From NCBI GenBank assembly GCA_945897475.1, contig CAMDFL010000040.1:1-32420 (forward strand): a stretch of DNA of 32,420 bases. The letters are read 5' to 3'. The DNA comes from Bordetella parapertussis. Its GTDB lineage: Bacteria; Pseudomonadota; Gammaproteobacteria; Burkholderiales; SG8-39. Every line of letters begins with the position of its first letter. Position 1 is the stretch's first letter. The notes beneath the pieces were generated by a model. It saw only the letters and a program-made list of their open reading frames with translations. It was not told the origin of the DNA and did not search any database. Both the position numbers and the translations under genes were made by a program. This document shows positions 8,646-17,495 of this stretch, in pieces.

Positions 8646-9461
8646 GTGAGCTCAGAAATATCGCCATTTTCCAGTTCCACGGTGCAGGTGCCGCCGAGTC
8701 ATGGAATTCCGCGTCACCTCGCCATCATCATGGATGGCAATGGCCGCTGGGCGAAAAAACGTTTCTTGCCCAGGGTGGCGGGCCACAGGCGGGGCGTGGA
8801 AACCGTCAGGGATGTGACCAAGGCTTGCATCGATCTGGGTATTGAATTCCTGACGTTATTTGCGTTCAGTTCGGAAAACTGGCGCCGTCCACAAGAAGAA
8901 GTCGGCGTTTTGCAGCAACTGTTTCTCATGGCGCTGGAGCAGGAAATTGGCAAGTTGGATCGCAATGGCGTTCGACTTCGACTCATTGGAAATATCGAAC
9001 CATTCGGCCAGCGTATTGTGGAACTTGCGCGGCGCGCCGAGGAACAAACATCTCATCACGCCCGCCTGACCCTGACCATCGCTGCCAATTACGGTGGGCG
9101 ATGGGATCTGCTGCAAGCAATCAACAGGTTGTCGCGTTTGCATCCAACGCGCAGCGAAGATTTTACCGAAGAGATGCTCACGCCCTTGTTGGCGATGAAT
9201 TATGCGCCGGAGGCCGACCTGTTCATTCGGACCGGAGGAGAGCAGCGGATCAGCAACTTCCTGCTCTGGCATCTGGCATATACCGAGCTGTATTTCACTC
9301 CAAAGCTCTGGCCCGATTTCGACAGAAAGGCGCTGGACGAGGCAATAAATTGGTATCTGACGCGTGAGCGCCGTTTCGGCCGGACCAGCGAACAACTGGA
9401 TTCTCGCGGGGAATTGGAGCAGGCAGGCGCTGATCCGAATCTCGTAGCGCATAAAACTTAG
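8646..9461 (+). CDS. uppS: Isoprenyl (undecaprenyl) diphosphate synthase
   Basis: Cis-prenyltransferase that extends farnesyl diphosphate with isopentenyl diphosphate to the C55 lipid carrier for peptidoglycan and O-antigen. The protein has HLAIIMDGNGRWAKK near 24-38 with catalytic Asp30, AGHRRGVETVRD, LTLFAFSSENWRRP, and RTGGEQRISNFLLWHLAY-ELYF near the C-terminus. With the GTG at 8646 it is 271 residues, about 15-20 more than many homologues. No ribosome binding site is visible, and GTG codons at 8682 and 8688 are alternative starts that lose only a poorly conserved leader. Confidence 0.94.
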   Translation: MSSEISPFSSSTVQVPPSHGIPRHLAIIMDGNGRWAKKRFLPRVAGHRRGVETVRDVTKACIDLGIEFLTLFAFSSENWRRPQEEVGVLQQLFLMALEQEIGKLDRNGVRLRLIGNIEPFGQRIVELARRAEEQTSHHARLTLTIAANYGGRWDLLQAINRLSRLHPTRSEDFTEEMLTPLLAMNYAPEADLFIRTGGEQRISNFLLWHLAYTELYFTPKLWPDFDRKALDEAINWYLTRERRFGRTSEQLDSRGELEQAGADPNLVAHKT

Positions 9462-9491
9462 TTTGCTAAGCCGCTTGTCATAGCCCCAGCA

Positions 9492-10304
9492 ATGTTGAAA
9501 ACACGTTTGATTACCGCGTTGGCCATGATCGCGGTCCTGGTGTGCCTGCTGTTTCTGGCGCCGCGCGTTGTATGGATCATCACTTGCGCATTGTGCGCGG
9601 GGGTTGCGGCATTCGAATGGGCGCGTTTAACGCGAATGTCCAAAACTCTGCGCTGGATGTTCGTGTTTGTAAACATTTTGCTTGTTGCAGGATGGCCGCT
9701 GCTCAATATGCCGTCCCAATACGGCAATCTTCTATATTTTTTTTCCGCCGCATTTTGGGTGATTTTGGTGCCTTTTTGGCTCTGGCGGCACGCGGTGCCG
9801 AGCAATACTTTGTTTGCAATCGTCGCTGGCATATTGATCATTGCCAGCGCATCAATCTCGCTTATCGCGCTACGCGACAAGGGCTCCAGTCTGGTACTTT
9901 GCATCATGGGTGTGATTTGGGTATCGGATTCGATGGGCTATTTTGTCGGTTCAGCCGTCGGTCGCCATAAGTTGGCTCCAAGAATTAGCCCTGGAAAGAC
10001 CTGGGAAGGTGCCGTGGGCGCGATATTGTTCGTCGTCGCGTATGCGTTTTTATGGGGCTTGTTTTCAACCAACGTTCTGCCATCAAAATACACGGACAGC
10101 GCAATTGGCTGGTTGACCTTGTCCGGCATAATGTGCTTTCTTGCAGTGCTGGGCATTTATGGAGACCTGTTCGAGTCGTTTCTCAAACGCGCCGCAGGCG
10201 TCAAGGACAGCGGAACTATTTTGCCGGGGCATGGGGGCGCTCTGGACCGGATCGATGCCTTGCTTCCCGTTCTTCCATGCGCCGCCTGGTTGTTTGCGAG
10301 TTGA
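9492..10304 (+). CDS. cdsA: Phosphatidate cytidylyltransferase
   Basis: Inner-membrane enzyme that makes CDP-diacylglycerol from phosphatidic acid and CTP, the branch point to all phospholipids. The 270 residues are mostly hydrophobic with about seven or eight membrane segments. The C-terminal CDP-DAG synthase signature is present: LAPRISPGKTWEG, then ESFLKRAAGVKDSG, then PGHGGALDRIDAL. The start ATG lies 30 bases after uppS. The last membrane segment after DRIDAL ends quickly (LFAS), so the C-terminus may be slightly short, but the catalytic signature is complete. Confidence 0.95.
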   Translation: MLKTRLITALAMIAVLVCLLFLAPRVVWIITCALCAGVAAFEWARLTRMSKTLRWMFVFVNILLVAGWPLLNMPSQYGNLLYFFSAAFWVILVPFWLWRHAVPSNTLFAIVAGILIIASASISLIALRDKGSSLVLCIMGVIWVSDSMGYFVGSAVGRHKLAPRISPGKTWEGAVGAILFVVAYAFLWGLFSTNVLPSKYTDSAIGWLTLSGIMCFLAVLGIYGDLFESFLKRAAGVKDSGTILPGHGGALDRIDALLPVLPCAAWLFAS

Positions 10305-10481
10305 TGATGATTCCAAAAAATCTGACAGCCTCGTCAGAAGCAAATCTTTGTCGCCATTTATGAATTGCTTCATCATGAATTACCCGAGTATTTCCTGCGA
10401 CAGTATTGATTGGATTCCCGCAGGTTTGATGGCGGATAATGCTTCCAAACCATATAGGGGCCATCCTAGCTTGATTTGGAA
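10305..10481. other. 177-bp non-coding gap between cdsA and dxr
   Basis: I see no gene here. The gap is large for this otherwise tight cluster. It holds a perfect six-pair hairpin, TCTGAC(10321-10326)/GTCAGA(10333-10338), without a T run, followed by alternating ATGAA/TTCAT arms around 10361-10380. A dxr promoter could lie here, but no pair of hexamers is convincing. Confidence 0.4.
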
Positions 10482-11678
10482 ATGATTCAAGGCATCTGCA
10501 TACTGGGCGCGACCGGCTCCATTGGGAGAAGCACTTTGGATGTCATCGGGAGACATCCTGATCGGTTTCGTGTCGTCGCCATGACGGCGCATTCACAGGT
10601 GGAGGAGCTCGCACGACTTTGTGCGAAATCCAATGCGCAATATGCGGCCATCGCGGATGCATCCAGGGCAGGCGCATTGCGGATTCGATTGAGTGAATTG
10701 GGTTCGAGCGCGAAGGTTCTCAGTGGTCCTGAGGGCCTGGTCGAGGCGGCTACACTGGAGTCCGTGGAAACTGTAATGGCCGCGATAGTCGGCGCAGCGG
10801 GATTGGCGCCGACTTTGGCCGCTGCGAGTGCACAAAAACGCTTGTTGCTCGCGAATAAGGAGGCCCTGGTTATGGCAGGCCCGATTTTCATGGACGTGGT
10901 GAGGAAACACAAGGTCCTCCTGCTTCCAATAGACAGCGAGCACAACGCCATTTTTCAATGCATGCCAATGGCAGCTGCGGGCACGACCTACGCGGCATCG
11001 GGAATTCGACGCATTCTTCTCACCGGATCTGGCGGGCCCTTTCTAGGTCGTGACCTCAACGAACTGGTCAATGTAACTCCTGACGAAGCTTGCGCACATC
11101 CGACCTGGGCGATGGGCAGAAAAATTTCCATCGACTCGGCGACCATGATGAATAAAGCTCTCGAGATCATCGAGGCCCATTGGCTTTTCGGGGTGCCGGC
11201 GCACGCCATTCAAGTGATCATCCATCCGCAAAGCATGGTTCACTCCATGGTCGAGTATGTCGACGGTTCAGTTATCGCGCAGCTTGGCAACCCCGATATG
11301 CGAACGCCAATCGCGCAGGCACTTGCCTATCCGGATCGAATCGAGGGGGGGGGCGAATCGCTTAATCTTTGCAACTCGGGACCGCTTAGTTTCGAAGCGC
11401 CGGATTTCCAACGATTTCCTGCGTTGCGTCTGGCGTATGAGGCTCTTGCAGAAGGCGGTTCAGCGCCTACGATTCTAAACGCGGCCAACGAAATAGCGGT
11501 GGCGGCGTTTCTGCATGGGGAAATCCGATTTCTTGATGTGATCGACATCATTGAGGCAACGTTGCAAATGCTTCCAGTAACGAAAATGGGTGGTATGGAG
11601 GACGTCCTAGCGGCCGACGCCCAAGCGCGCCTTTGTGCGCGCCGGGCAATTGACCGCGGTGTGGGGCGCGCGGCATGA
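10482..11678 (+). CDS. dxr: 1-deoxy-D-xylulose 5-phosphate reductoisomerase
   Basis: Second step of the MEP isoprenoid pathway: converts DXP to 2-C-methyl-D-erythritol 4-phosphate with NADPH and a divalent metal. The 398 residues start with the nucleotide-binding ICILGATGSIG. They contain LLANKEALVMAG, PIDSEHNAIFQC (metal-binding Asp and Glu), the LTGSGGPF loop, TWAMGRKISIDSATMMNKAL followed by EIIEAHWLF (third metal ligand), and HPQSMVHSMVEYVDGS. The ATG at 10482 is preferred over TTG at 10476 because it gives the family N-terminus. The stop overlaps the rseP ATG (ATGA at 11675). Confidence 0.97.
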   Translation: MIQGICILGATGSIGRSTLDVIGRHPDRFRVVAMTAHSQVEELARLCAKSNAQYAAIADASRAGALRIRLSELGSSAKVLSGPEGLVEAATLESVETVMAAIVGAAGLAPTLAAASAQKRLLLANKEALVMAGPIFMDVVRKHKVLLLPIDSEHNAIFQCMPMAAAGTTYAASGIRRILLTGSGGPFLGRDLNELVNVTPDEACAHPTWAMGRKISIDSATMMNKALEIIEAHWLFGVPAHAIQVIIHPQSMVHSMVEYVDGSVIAQLGNPDMRTPIAQALAYPDRIEGGGESLNLCNSGPLSFEAPDFQRFPALRLAYEALAEGGSAPTILNAANEIAVAAFLHGEIRFLDVIDIIEATLQMLPVTKMGGMEDVLAADAQARLCARRAIDRGVGRAA

Positions 11679-13033
11679 GTCTCGCTATCACCTTGCTGGC
11701 GTTTCTTGTTGCCCTGGCCATACTGATTGTCTTTCACGAATATGGCCACTACCTCGCGGCGCGTCTTTGCGGCGTGAAGGTGCTGCGGTTTTCAGTGGGA
11801 TTTGGCCGACCCTTGCTGTCACGGCAATTTTCACCCAATGGCACGCAATGGGTCATCGCGGCGCTTCCATTGGGTGGCTATGTCAAGATGCTCGATGAAC
11901 GTGAAGGTCCGGTTGCCGAGCACGATTTGCAATATGCATTCAATCGACAGAGTGTCTGGCGGCGGATCTTTATCGTCGCTGCGGGTCCGATCGCGAATTT
12001 TCTATTGGCTATCACGCTTTACTGGGTGCTTTTCATAGGCGGTGTGCCGGATGCAAGGCCCGTGATCGCTCAGCCCCAGGTTGATAGCGTCGCGGCGATA
12101 GCGGGGCTCAAGCGCGGCGATACCCTGGTGCGAATCAATGAAGAGGAAATCGGCAGTTGGCAAGAGGCACGCTGGGCCCTGTTGCAACTGGTAGTGAATC
12201 AATCCGATATCCTCATTGATGCACAGGCGGCGGACGGGATCGCAGTTCGCAGGACTTTGAACCTTCGGCAATTCGATATTGAAGGACTCGAAGGAGACCC
12301 AGTGTCTCGCCTTGGCATTCGCCTTTATCGCCCAGACGCTGTGATTGGCCGCGTTCTGCCCGGCGGCGAGGCGGAACTCAGTGGCTTGCATACTGGCGAT
12401 AAAATTCTCGAAGCGGACCAGAAGCAGATTGGAACCTGGGACGAATTCGTGCTTCATATTCGCTCCAAACCAGGTGTGCCGGTACGGCTTCGAATAGCAA
12501 ACAATGCAGGGGAATCGCAGCTAAGTATCACCCCGCGTGCGCAGCAGGAAAGAGGGCGTGAAATCGGAAAGATCGGCGCCGAGCCTTTGGTGGGCACCGA
12601 TGAAATGAAGAATCTTTATACGATAGTCCGTCACGGGCCGATCACCTCGGTAGGACTGGCGATCAACAAAACCTGGGAAACAAGCGTATTTAGCCTGCGC
12701 ATGATCGGAAGAATGATCACGGGGGATATTTCATGGAAAAATATCAGCGGTCCCGTGACAATCGCGGATTATGCGGGGCAATCCGCGCAGGCTGGATGGG
12801 TGCCTTATCTTACTTTTCTGGCGATCGTCTCGATCAGCCTGGGCGTGCTGAATCTTCTTCCGGTGCCATTATTGGATGGCGGACACCTGATGTATTATGT
12901 CGTCGAGATCCTGATTGGTCGTCCGGTTTCCGAAATGGCCATGGAAATAGGCCAGCGAATCGGCCTTGCGATACTCATGGTTTTGATGGTTTTTGCCCTG
13001 TACAACGATTTCAGTCGGCTGTTCTCTGGATAA
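11675..13033 (+). CDS. rseP: Site-2 intramembrane zinc protease RseP
   Basis: Inner-membrane metalloprotease that cleaves anti-sigma-E factor (RseA) and leftover signal peptides. The 452 residues show the zinc motif HEYGH (His21, Glu22, His25) in the first membrane segment, two tandem periplasmic PDZ domains (about 115-185 and 205-290) and the third ligand motif LLDGG (Asp401) in a C-terminal membrane segment after NLLPVP. Length is normal. It overlaps dxr by four bases and is followed by bamA after only four bases, so stress signalling and outer-membrane assembly are co-expressed. Confidence 0.97.
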   Translation: MSLAITLLAFLVALAILIVFHEYGHYLAARLCGVKVLRFSVGFGRPLLSRQFSPNGTQWVIAALPLGGYVKMLDEREGPVAEHDLQYAFNRQSVWRRIFIVAAGPIANFLLAITLYWVLFIGGVPDARPVIAQPQVDSVAAIAGLKRGDTLVRINEEEIGSWQEARWALLQLVVNQSDILIDAQAADGIAVRRTLNLRQFDIEGLEGDPVSRLGIRLYRPDAVIGRVLPGGEAELSGLHTGDKILEADQKQIGTWDEFVLHIRSKPGVPVRLRIANNAGESQLSITPRAQQERGREIGKIGAEPLVGTDEMKNLYTIVRHGPITSVGLAINKTWETSVFSLRMIGRMITGDISWKNISGPVTIADYAGQSAQAGWVPYLTFLAIVSISLGVLNLLPVPLLDGGHLMYYVVEILIGRPVSEMAMEIGQRIGLAILMVLMVFALYNDFSRLFSG

Positions 13034-13037
13034 GCTT

Positions 13038-15314
13038 ATGCCCCGGTATTTTTTGCGAGTTATCTGTCTGTTTCTGTTTTCGGCAAGCGCTTTGGCATTC
13101 GATCCTTTCGTTGTCAAGGATATCCGTGTCGAGGGAATTCAGCGGATCGAGGCAGGCACTATATTCAGTTACCTGCCGGTGAAGGTCGGGGAGACCTTCA
13201 CCGACGAAAAGGCCAGTCAGGCGATTCGCGCACTTTTTGCGACAGGATTTTTTCGCGATGTGCGTATCGAAGTGGAAAACGACGTTCTGATCGTGGTGCT
13301 GGAGGAGAGGCCGGCAATCGCGTCTATAAGTTTTATCGGAATGAAGGATTTCGAACCCGAGGGTGTCAGAAAGGGAATGAGGGAAACGAGTCTTCAGGAG
13401 GGGCGTGTATTCGATCGCGCTCTGGTCGAGCAAGCGGAACAGGAAATAAAGCGTCAGTACCTGTCAAAGGGGAAGTACGGAGTAACAATTACAACCACGA
13501 TTACGCCGCTGGAGCGTAACCGGGTGGCGATTACGTTCGCGGTTGACGAAGGCGATGTCGCAAGAATCAAGCAGATCAATATCGTAGGCAACAAGGCATT
13601 CGGTGAATCCCTGCTTCTTGATCAATTCGTTCTTCGAACACCTGGCTGGTTGACCTGGTACACCAAAAACGACCAGTATTCGCGCCAGAAACTGCAAGGC
13701 GATATCGAAAACCTTCGTTCTTACTATCTCAATCGCGGCTACCTTGATTTCAACGTGGAGTCTACGCAGGTCTCGATTACACCCGATCGCCAGGATATTT
13801 ACATAACCGTAAATATTTCCGAAGGTGAGAAATACATCGTTACCGATGTCAAGCTAGGCGGGGACACGATCGTTCCGGCGGCGCAACTGTTGCCTTTGAT
13901 TCAGATCGTAGCAGGGGAAGCTTTTTCACGGGAAAAGCTCAACGAATCGACTAAAAAAATTACCGATCGCCTGGGAAACGAAGGCTACGCGTTCGCCAAT
14001 GCCAACGCAGTACCTGAGGTAGACAGGGCGAAGCGAACGGTTTCGTTTACGATCATGGTGGATCCCGGACGACGTGTTTATGTCCGGCGAATCAACGTGG
14101 TTGGAAATACCCGCACGCGTGACGAAGTGATTAGACGTGAAATGCGGCAACTGGAGGGGGCGTTCTATGACGCTTCGAAGCTGACACTGTCGAAAGAACG
14201 CGTCGATCGCACGCAGTATTTTTCCGAGGTCGATATTGATACCACGCCGGTCGCCGATTCCAGCGATCAGATCGACGTGACCATGAAAGTGAAGGAGAAG
14301 TCCACTGGGGCGCTGCTGGTTGGAATAGGGTTCTCCAGCGCAGAGAAAATTGTTTTCCAGGGATCGATATCTCAGGCGAATTTTCTTGGTAGCGGCAATT
14401 CCGTCGGCGGTAGTTTCAATACCGGCAAGATCAATCAGAATATTTCGCTCAACTATACGAATCCTTATTACAACGTCGATGGGCTGTCACGCGGATTCGA
14501 AGTTCACAAACGAAAAACCAACGTTGGTGCCTTGAATCTTGGCAATTACTCAACGGATTCGGTTGGCGGTGGCGTCAATTTCGGCTATCCCTTGAGCGAG
14601 CAGGATGCGATTTCCTTTGGAATGAGCGCCGACAGGACTTCATTGGGCTTGGGGCCAACAAGCCCGCCTCGCTTGATTAACTTCGCAAAGCAGTTTGGGG
14701 CAAAGTACTCGTCGGTGACCGGAGCCATTGGTTGGGGCAGGGATACTCGTGACAGCGCCCTGTGGACCACCAAAGGCATAGTGCAGCGCGCGAATCTGGA
14801 AGTCACGCCCGTGGGCGAATTGAACTATTACAAGTATTCGTATGAAACCTCCTGGTATCGCTCCTTGACCAGGGATTTGACCATGATGCTTCGCGGTGAG
14901 TTTACGACAGCGGATGGCTTCAATAAAAAGCCGTTGCCTTTTTTCAAAAACAATTATGCAGGCGGAATTGGCTCGGTGCGCGGTTATCGAACCGCAAGCT
15001 TAGGTCAGCGCGATCCCGTTGATGACAGTGCCATTGGAGGGGATCGGCGATTAACCGGTGCCGCCGAATTGCTTTTTCCAGTTCCGGGTTCTGGGCTCGA
15101 CAAATCATTGCGCTTGGCGCTTTTCACGGATACTGGCCAAGTCTATGGCGCAGGGCAAAAAATGAATTTGTCGGACCTGAGATATAGCGCGGGCCTGGCG
15201 TTGTCGTGGTTGTCGCCGATGGGACCGATTCGCATCAGTATCGCCAATCCTCTGAATCAAAAGGAAGGCGATAAGATACAAAGGGGGCAGTTCACGTTTG
15301 GGGCCGCGTTCTAG
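13038..15314 (+). CDS. bamA: Outer membrane protein assembly factor BamA
   Basis: Central subunit of the BAM complex that folds beta-barrel proteins into the outer membrane. The 758 residues have a signal peptide (1-20, cleavage after SALA), five POTRA repeats up to about residue 420 (first one FVVKDIRVEGIQRIEAGTIF) and a C-terminal Omp85 barrel. The conserved loop-6 motif reads VRGY at 647-650, and the last residue is Phe, as in outer-membrane barrels. A frame from 12993 would add 15 residues overlapping rseP and spoil the signal peptide, so the ATG at 13038 is used. An 11-pair perfect hairpin lies within the POTRA1 codons. Confidence 0.97.
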   Translation: MPRYFLRVICLFLFSASALAFDPFVVKDIRVEGIQRIEAGTIFSYLPVKVGETFTDEKASQAIRALFATGFFRDVRIEVENDVLIVVLEERPAIASISFIGMKDFEPEGVRKGMRETSLQEGRVFDRALVEQAEQEIKRQYLSKGKYGVTITTTITPLERNRVAITFAVDEGDVARIKQINIVGNKAFGESLLLDQFVLRTPGWLTWYTKNDQYSRQKLQGDIENLRSYYLNRGYLDFNVESTQVSITPDRQDIYITVNISEGEKYIVTDVKLGGDTIVPAAQLLPLIQIVAGEAFSREKLNESTKKITDRLGNEGYAFANANAVPEVDRAKRTVSFTIMVDPGRRVYVRRINVVGNTRTRDEVIRREMRQLEGAFYDASKLTLSKERVDRTQYFSEVDIDTTPVADSSDQIDVTMKVKEKSTGALLVGIGFSSAEKIVFQGSISQANFLGSGNSVGGSFNTGKINQNISLNYTNPYYNVDGLSRGFEVHKRKTNVGALNLGNYSTDSVGGGVNFGYPLSEQDAISFGMSADRTSLGLGPTSPPRLINFAKQFGAKYSSVTGAIGWGRDTRDSALWTTKGIVQRANLEVTPVGELNYYKYSYETSWYRSLTRDLTMMLRGEFTTADGFNKKPLPFFKNNYAGGIGSVRGYRTASLGQRDPVDDSAIGGDRRLTGAAELLFPVPGSGLDKSLRLALFTDTGQVYGAGQKMNLSDLRYSAGLALSWLSPMGPIRISIANPLNQKEGDKIQRGQFTFGAAF
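13177..13203 (+). repeat. Perfect 11-bp inverted repeat inside bamA
   Basis: CGGTGAAGGTC (13177-13187) and GACCTTCACCG (13193-13203) are exact reverse complements separated by five bases (GGGGA). Located about 140 bases into the coding region, it would form a strong hairpin in the bamA mRNA. No T run follows, so it is not a standard terminator. Confidence 0.7.
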
Positions 15315-15320
15315 CGCGTA

Positions 15321-15349
15321 TTGACCAGGCGTCTATTGCGAAGTGAAAT
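15321..15349 (+). promoter_or_regulatory. Candidate promoter for skp-lpxD cluster
   Basis: TTGACC (15321-15326) and TGAAAT (15344-15349) are separated by 17 bases, in the 92-base gap between bamA and skp. The -10 match is weak (four of six). It does not resemble a sigma-E promoter. Confidence 0.28.
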
Positions 15350-15406
15350 GAATATCGGCGAGCAACAAGGCTTAGTTTTTCTTTGCCAATCGATGAAAGG
15401 GTTCCA

Positions 15407-15931
15407 TTGAAGCGAGTTTTACACAGCATTTCCAGCCTGCTGATACTGATTGTATGCGCTCATGTGGCGCCGGTTGCGGCCCAGGCTAAATTGGGCTTTG
15501 TCAGCCTTGATCGTATTTTGCGGGACGCGGCGCCAGCGCAACAGGCGCAAAAGCGCATCGAGGCCGAATTCGCGAAACGTGATCAGGAGATGGCCAGGGT
15601 TGCCGACCAGCTTAAGAAACAGCAGGAGAACCTGGAAAAAAATGCGGTGACCATGTCAGAAACCGAACGTGCCCGCAGGCAGCGCGAATTTACCGATCTG
15701 AACCGGGACTTCGAGCGCAAGCAGCGCGAATTTCGTGAAGATCTTGGTACGCGTCGAAATGAGGAGCTGTCTGCGATTGTCGAGCGCGCCAATCGCGTGA
15801 TTCGCCAAATCGCGGAAGCCGAGAAATACGACGTGATATTTCAGAATGACCAGGTCGTCTGGGCCAGTCCGCGAATTGATCTGACGGACAGGGTCATCAA
15901 GACTCTGGAAACCGGTGCCGCCGCCAAATAG
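15407..15931 (+). CDS. skp: Periplasmic chaperone Skp / OmpH family
   Basis: Periplasmic holdase that carries unfolded outer-membrane proteins to BamA. From the TTG at 15407 the product is 174 residues with a signal peptide (MKRVLHSISSLLILIVCAHV..., cleavage after VAAQA near 27). The mature OmpH domain begins KLGFVSLDRILRDAAPAQQA, followed by a long charged coiled coil (about 45-130) and the family ending YDVIFQNDQVVWASPRIDLTDRVI. TTG is chosen because GAAAGG lies six bases upstream and the signal peptide then starts correctly; the upstream TTG at 15383 adds eight residues ahead of it. The next gene, lpxD, starts 13 bases after the stop. Confidence 0.92.
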   Translation: MKRVLHSISSLLILIVCAHVAPVAAQAKLGFVSLDRILRDAAPAQQAQKRIEAEFAKRDQEMARVADQLKKQQENLEKNAVTMSETERARRQREFTDLNRDFERKQREFREDLGTRRNEELSAIVERANRVIRQIAEAEKYDVIFQNDQVVWASPRIDLTDRVIKTLETGAAAK

Positions 15932-15944
15932 GACGGAGTCCTGG

Positions 15945-16991
15945 ATGCCGGCGCCCATGGCATTTCTGTTGGCAGATATCGCGGCGCAGGTAGATGGCGA
16001 GATCCTTGGCGGCGAAAATCCTGAAATACGCGGCATTGCCACTTTGAAGAGTGCAACGCCGGCGGACCTGAGTTTTTTAACCCATTCTCGTTATCGGGGA
16101 CAATTAGATGTCACCCGCGCGGCTGCGGTTCTGCTTGCGCATGCAGATAAAGACGCAACGGACTTGCCGAGAATTATTTGTGCCGATCCTTATCTTGCAT
16201 ATGCAAAGGCTGCGGCTTTGCTATTTCCTGCCGCGACAGTGATTCCAGGCGTGCATCGAACCGCTATCGTCGATGAGTCGGCAAGCATTGGATCCGGGTC
16301 GCAATTCGGCGCTTTTTGCAGCATCGGCAAGGGAGCAGTTATTGGAGAGCAGGTAGTGATGGCCCCTGGCTGCATTATTGGCGATAAGGTCGTTATAGGC
16401 GACCAATGTGTCCTGCATCCCAATGTTGTTATTTATTCGGGTTGTCGGATCGGGCGGCGCGCGATTATCCATTCCGGTGTGGTCATTGGCGCGGATGGGT
16501 TCGGCATGGCGCAAGATGGAGAAGGGTGGAGAAAAATCCCGCAAATCGGGATTGTAAATATTGGAGATGACGTCGAGATAGGCGCCAACACCACCATTGA
16601 TCGAGGCGCGCTGGATGATACGATCATCGAACATGGGGTCAAACTCGACAACCAGATTCAAATCGGACATAACGCGCATATTGGCGCGCATTGTGCGTTC
16701 GCAGGATGCGTTGGCATCGCTGGGAGCGCAAAAATTGGACGGCGCTGCACCATTGGAGGTGGTAGCGTGGTTTTGGGCCATCTAGAAATCGCCGATGATG
16801 TACATATTGGCGCGGCAAGCGTTGTCACAAAGTCAATTGGACGGGCGGGTAAATATTCGGGTTTGTATCCGCTGCAGGAAAGCGCCATATGGGCACGCAA
16901 CGCGGCCTTGCTTCGTAATCTCGACAGTTTGTCCCGACGGATGCGCACCCTTGAGCGGGAGATTGAGGGCATGAAAAACAGTGAGTTGTGA
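15945..16991 (+). CDS. lpxD: UDP-3-O-acylglucosamine N-acyltransferase
   Basis: Third step of lipid A synthesis: transfers a 3-hydroxyacyl chain from ACP to the 2-amino group of UDP-3-O-acylglucosamine. The 348 residues have an N-terminal uridine-binding domain (ending near LFPAATVIPGVH) and a left-handed beta-helix of hexapeptide repeats (IGSGSQFGAFCSIGKGAVIG...). The catalytic His is His242 in QIQIGHNAHIG. GGAG at 15935-15938 lies six bases before the ATG at 15945 and decides the start; the GTG at 15915 would overlap skp, and another ATG lies at 15957. A C-terminal helix (SRRMRTLEREIEGM) ends the protein. Confidence 0.96.
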   Translation: MPAPMAFLLADIAAQVDGEILGGENPEIRGIATLKSATPADLSFLTHSRYRGQLDVTRAAAVLLAHADKDATDLPRIICADPYLAYAKAAALLFPAATVIPGVHRTAIVDESASIGSGSQFGAFCSIGKGAVIGEQVVMAPGCIIGDKVVIGDQCVLHPNVVIYSGCRIGRRAIIHSGVVIGADGFGMAQDGEGWRKIPQIGIVNIGDDVEIGANTTIDRGALDDTIIEHGVKLDNQIQIGHNAHIGAHCAFAGCVGIAGSAKIGRRCTIGGGSVVLGHLEIADDVHIGAASVVTKSIGRAGKYSGLYPLQESAIWARNAALLRNLDSLSRRMRTLEREIEGMKNSEL

Positions 16992-17060
16992 GGATCTGCA
17001 ATGGGTGCCTTCTTTTATAGCTGTGGCTAATGGGCGTCAATAAATTCGGGAGTCAAAATA

Positions 17061-17495
17061 TTGGATATTCATGAAATTCTGCAGTACCTGCCGCATCGCT
17101 ATCCGATCCTGCTGATAGATCGCGTACTCGAGTGTGAAGCGGGAAAACGCATACTTGCGATCAAGAATGTCAGTGTGAATGAGCCTTATTTCGCGGGCCA
17201 TTTCCCCCACCATCCGGTAATGCCTGGGGTTCTGATCATTGAAGCGATGGCACAGGCGGCCGCCGTACTCTCTTTTAAGACCCTTGGCAGCCGCCCCGAC
17301 GATAAGTCTGTGTACTACTTTGCCGGTATCGATGAAGCACGGTTTAAACGTCCAGTTATTCCCGGCGATCAACTCCTATTAGAAGTAACAATTGAGCGCT
17401 TGGTGCGTGGCGTATGGAAGTTCGCCGCCAAGGCGCGCGTTGGAGAGGCATTGGCAGCCGAGGCTAAGCTTATGTGTACTGTGCGACACCTGTGA
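17061..17495 (+). CDS. fabZ: 3-hydroxyacyl-ACP dehydratase FabZ
   Basis: Dehydrates 3-hydroxyacyl-ACP in fatty acid elongation and competes with LpxA/LpxD for the hydroxyacyl substrate. The 144-residue hotdog-fold protein starts [20 protein letters not shown] and has the catalytic His47 in [12 protein letters not shown] and Glu61 in [10 protein letters not shown]. The start is a TTG with GGGAG (17048-17052) eight bases upstream; no ATG in frame gives a complete domain. Most relatives read HFPGHPVMPG, so the second His of HFPHHP is a small deviation. The stop overlaps the lpxA start as GTGA. Confidence 0.95.
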   Translation: MDIHEILQYLPHRYPILLIDRVLECEAGKRILAIKNVSVNEPYFAGHFPHHPVMPGVLIIEAMAQAAAVLSFKTLGSRPDDKSVYYFAGIDEARFKRPVIPGDQLLLEVTIERLVRGVWKFAAKARVGEALAAEAKLMCTVRHL

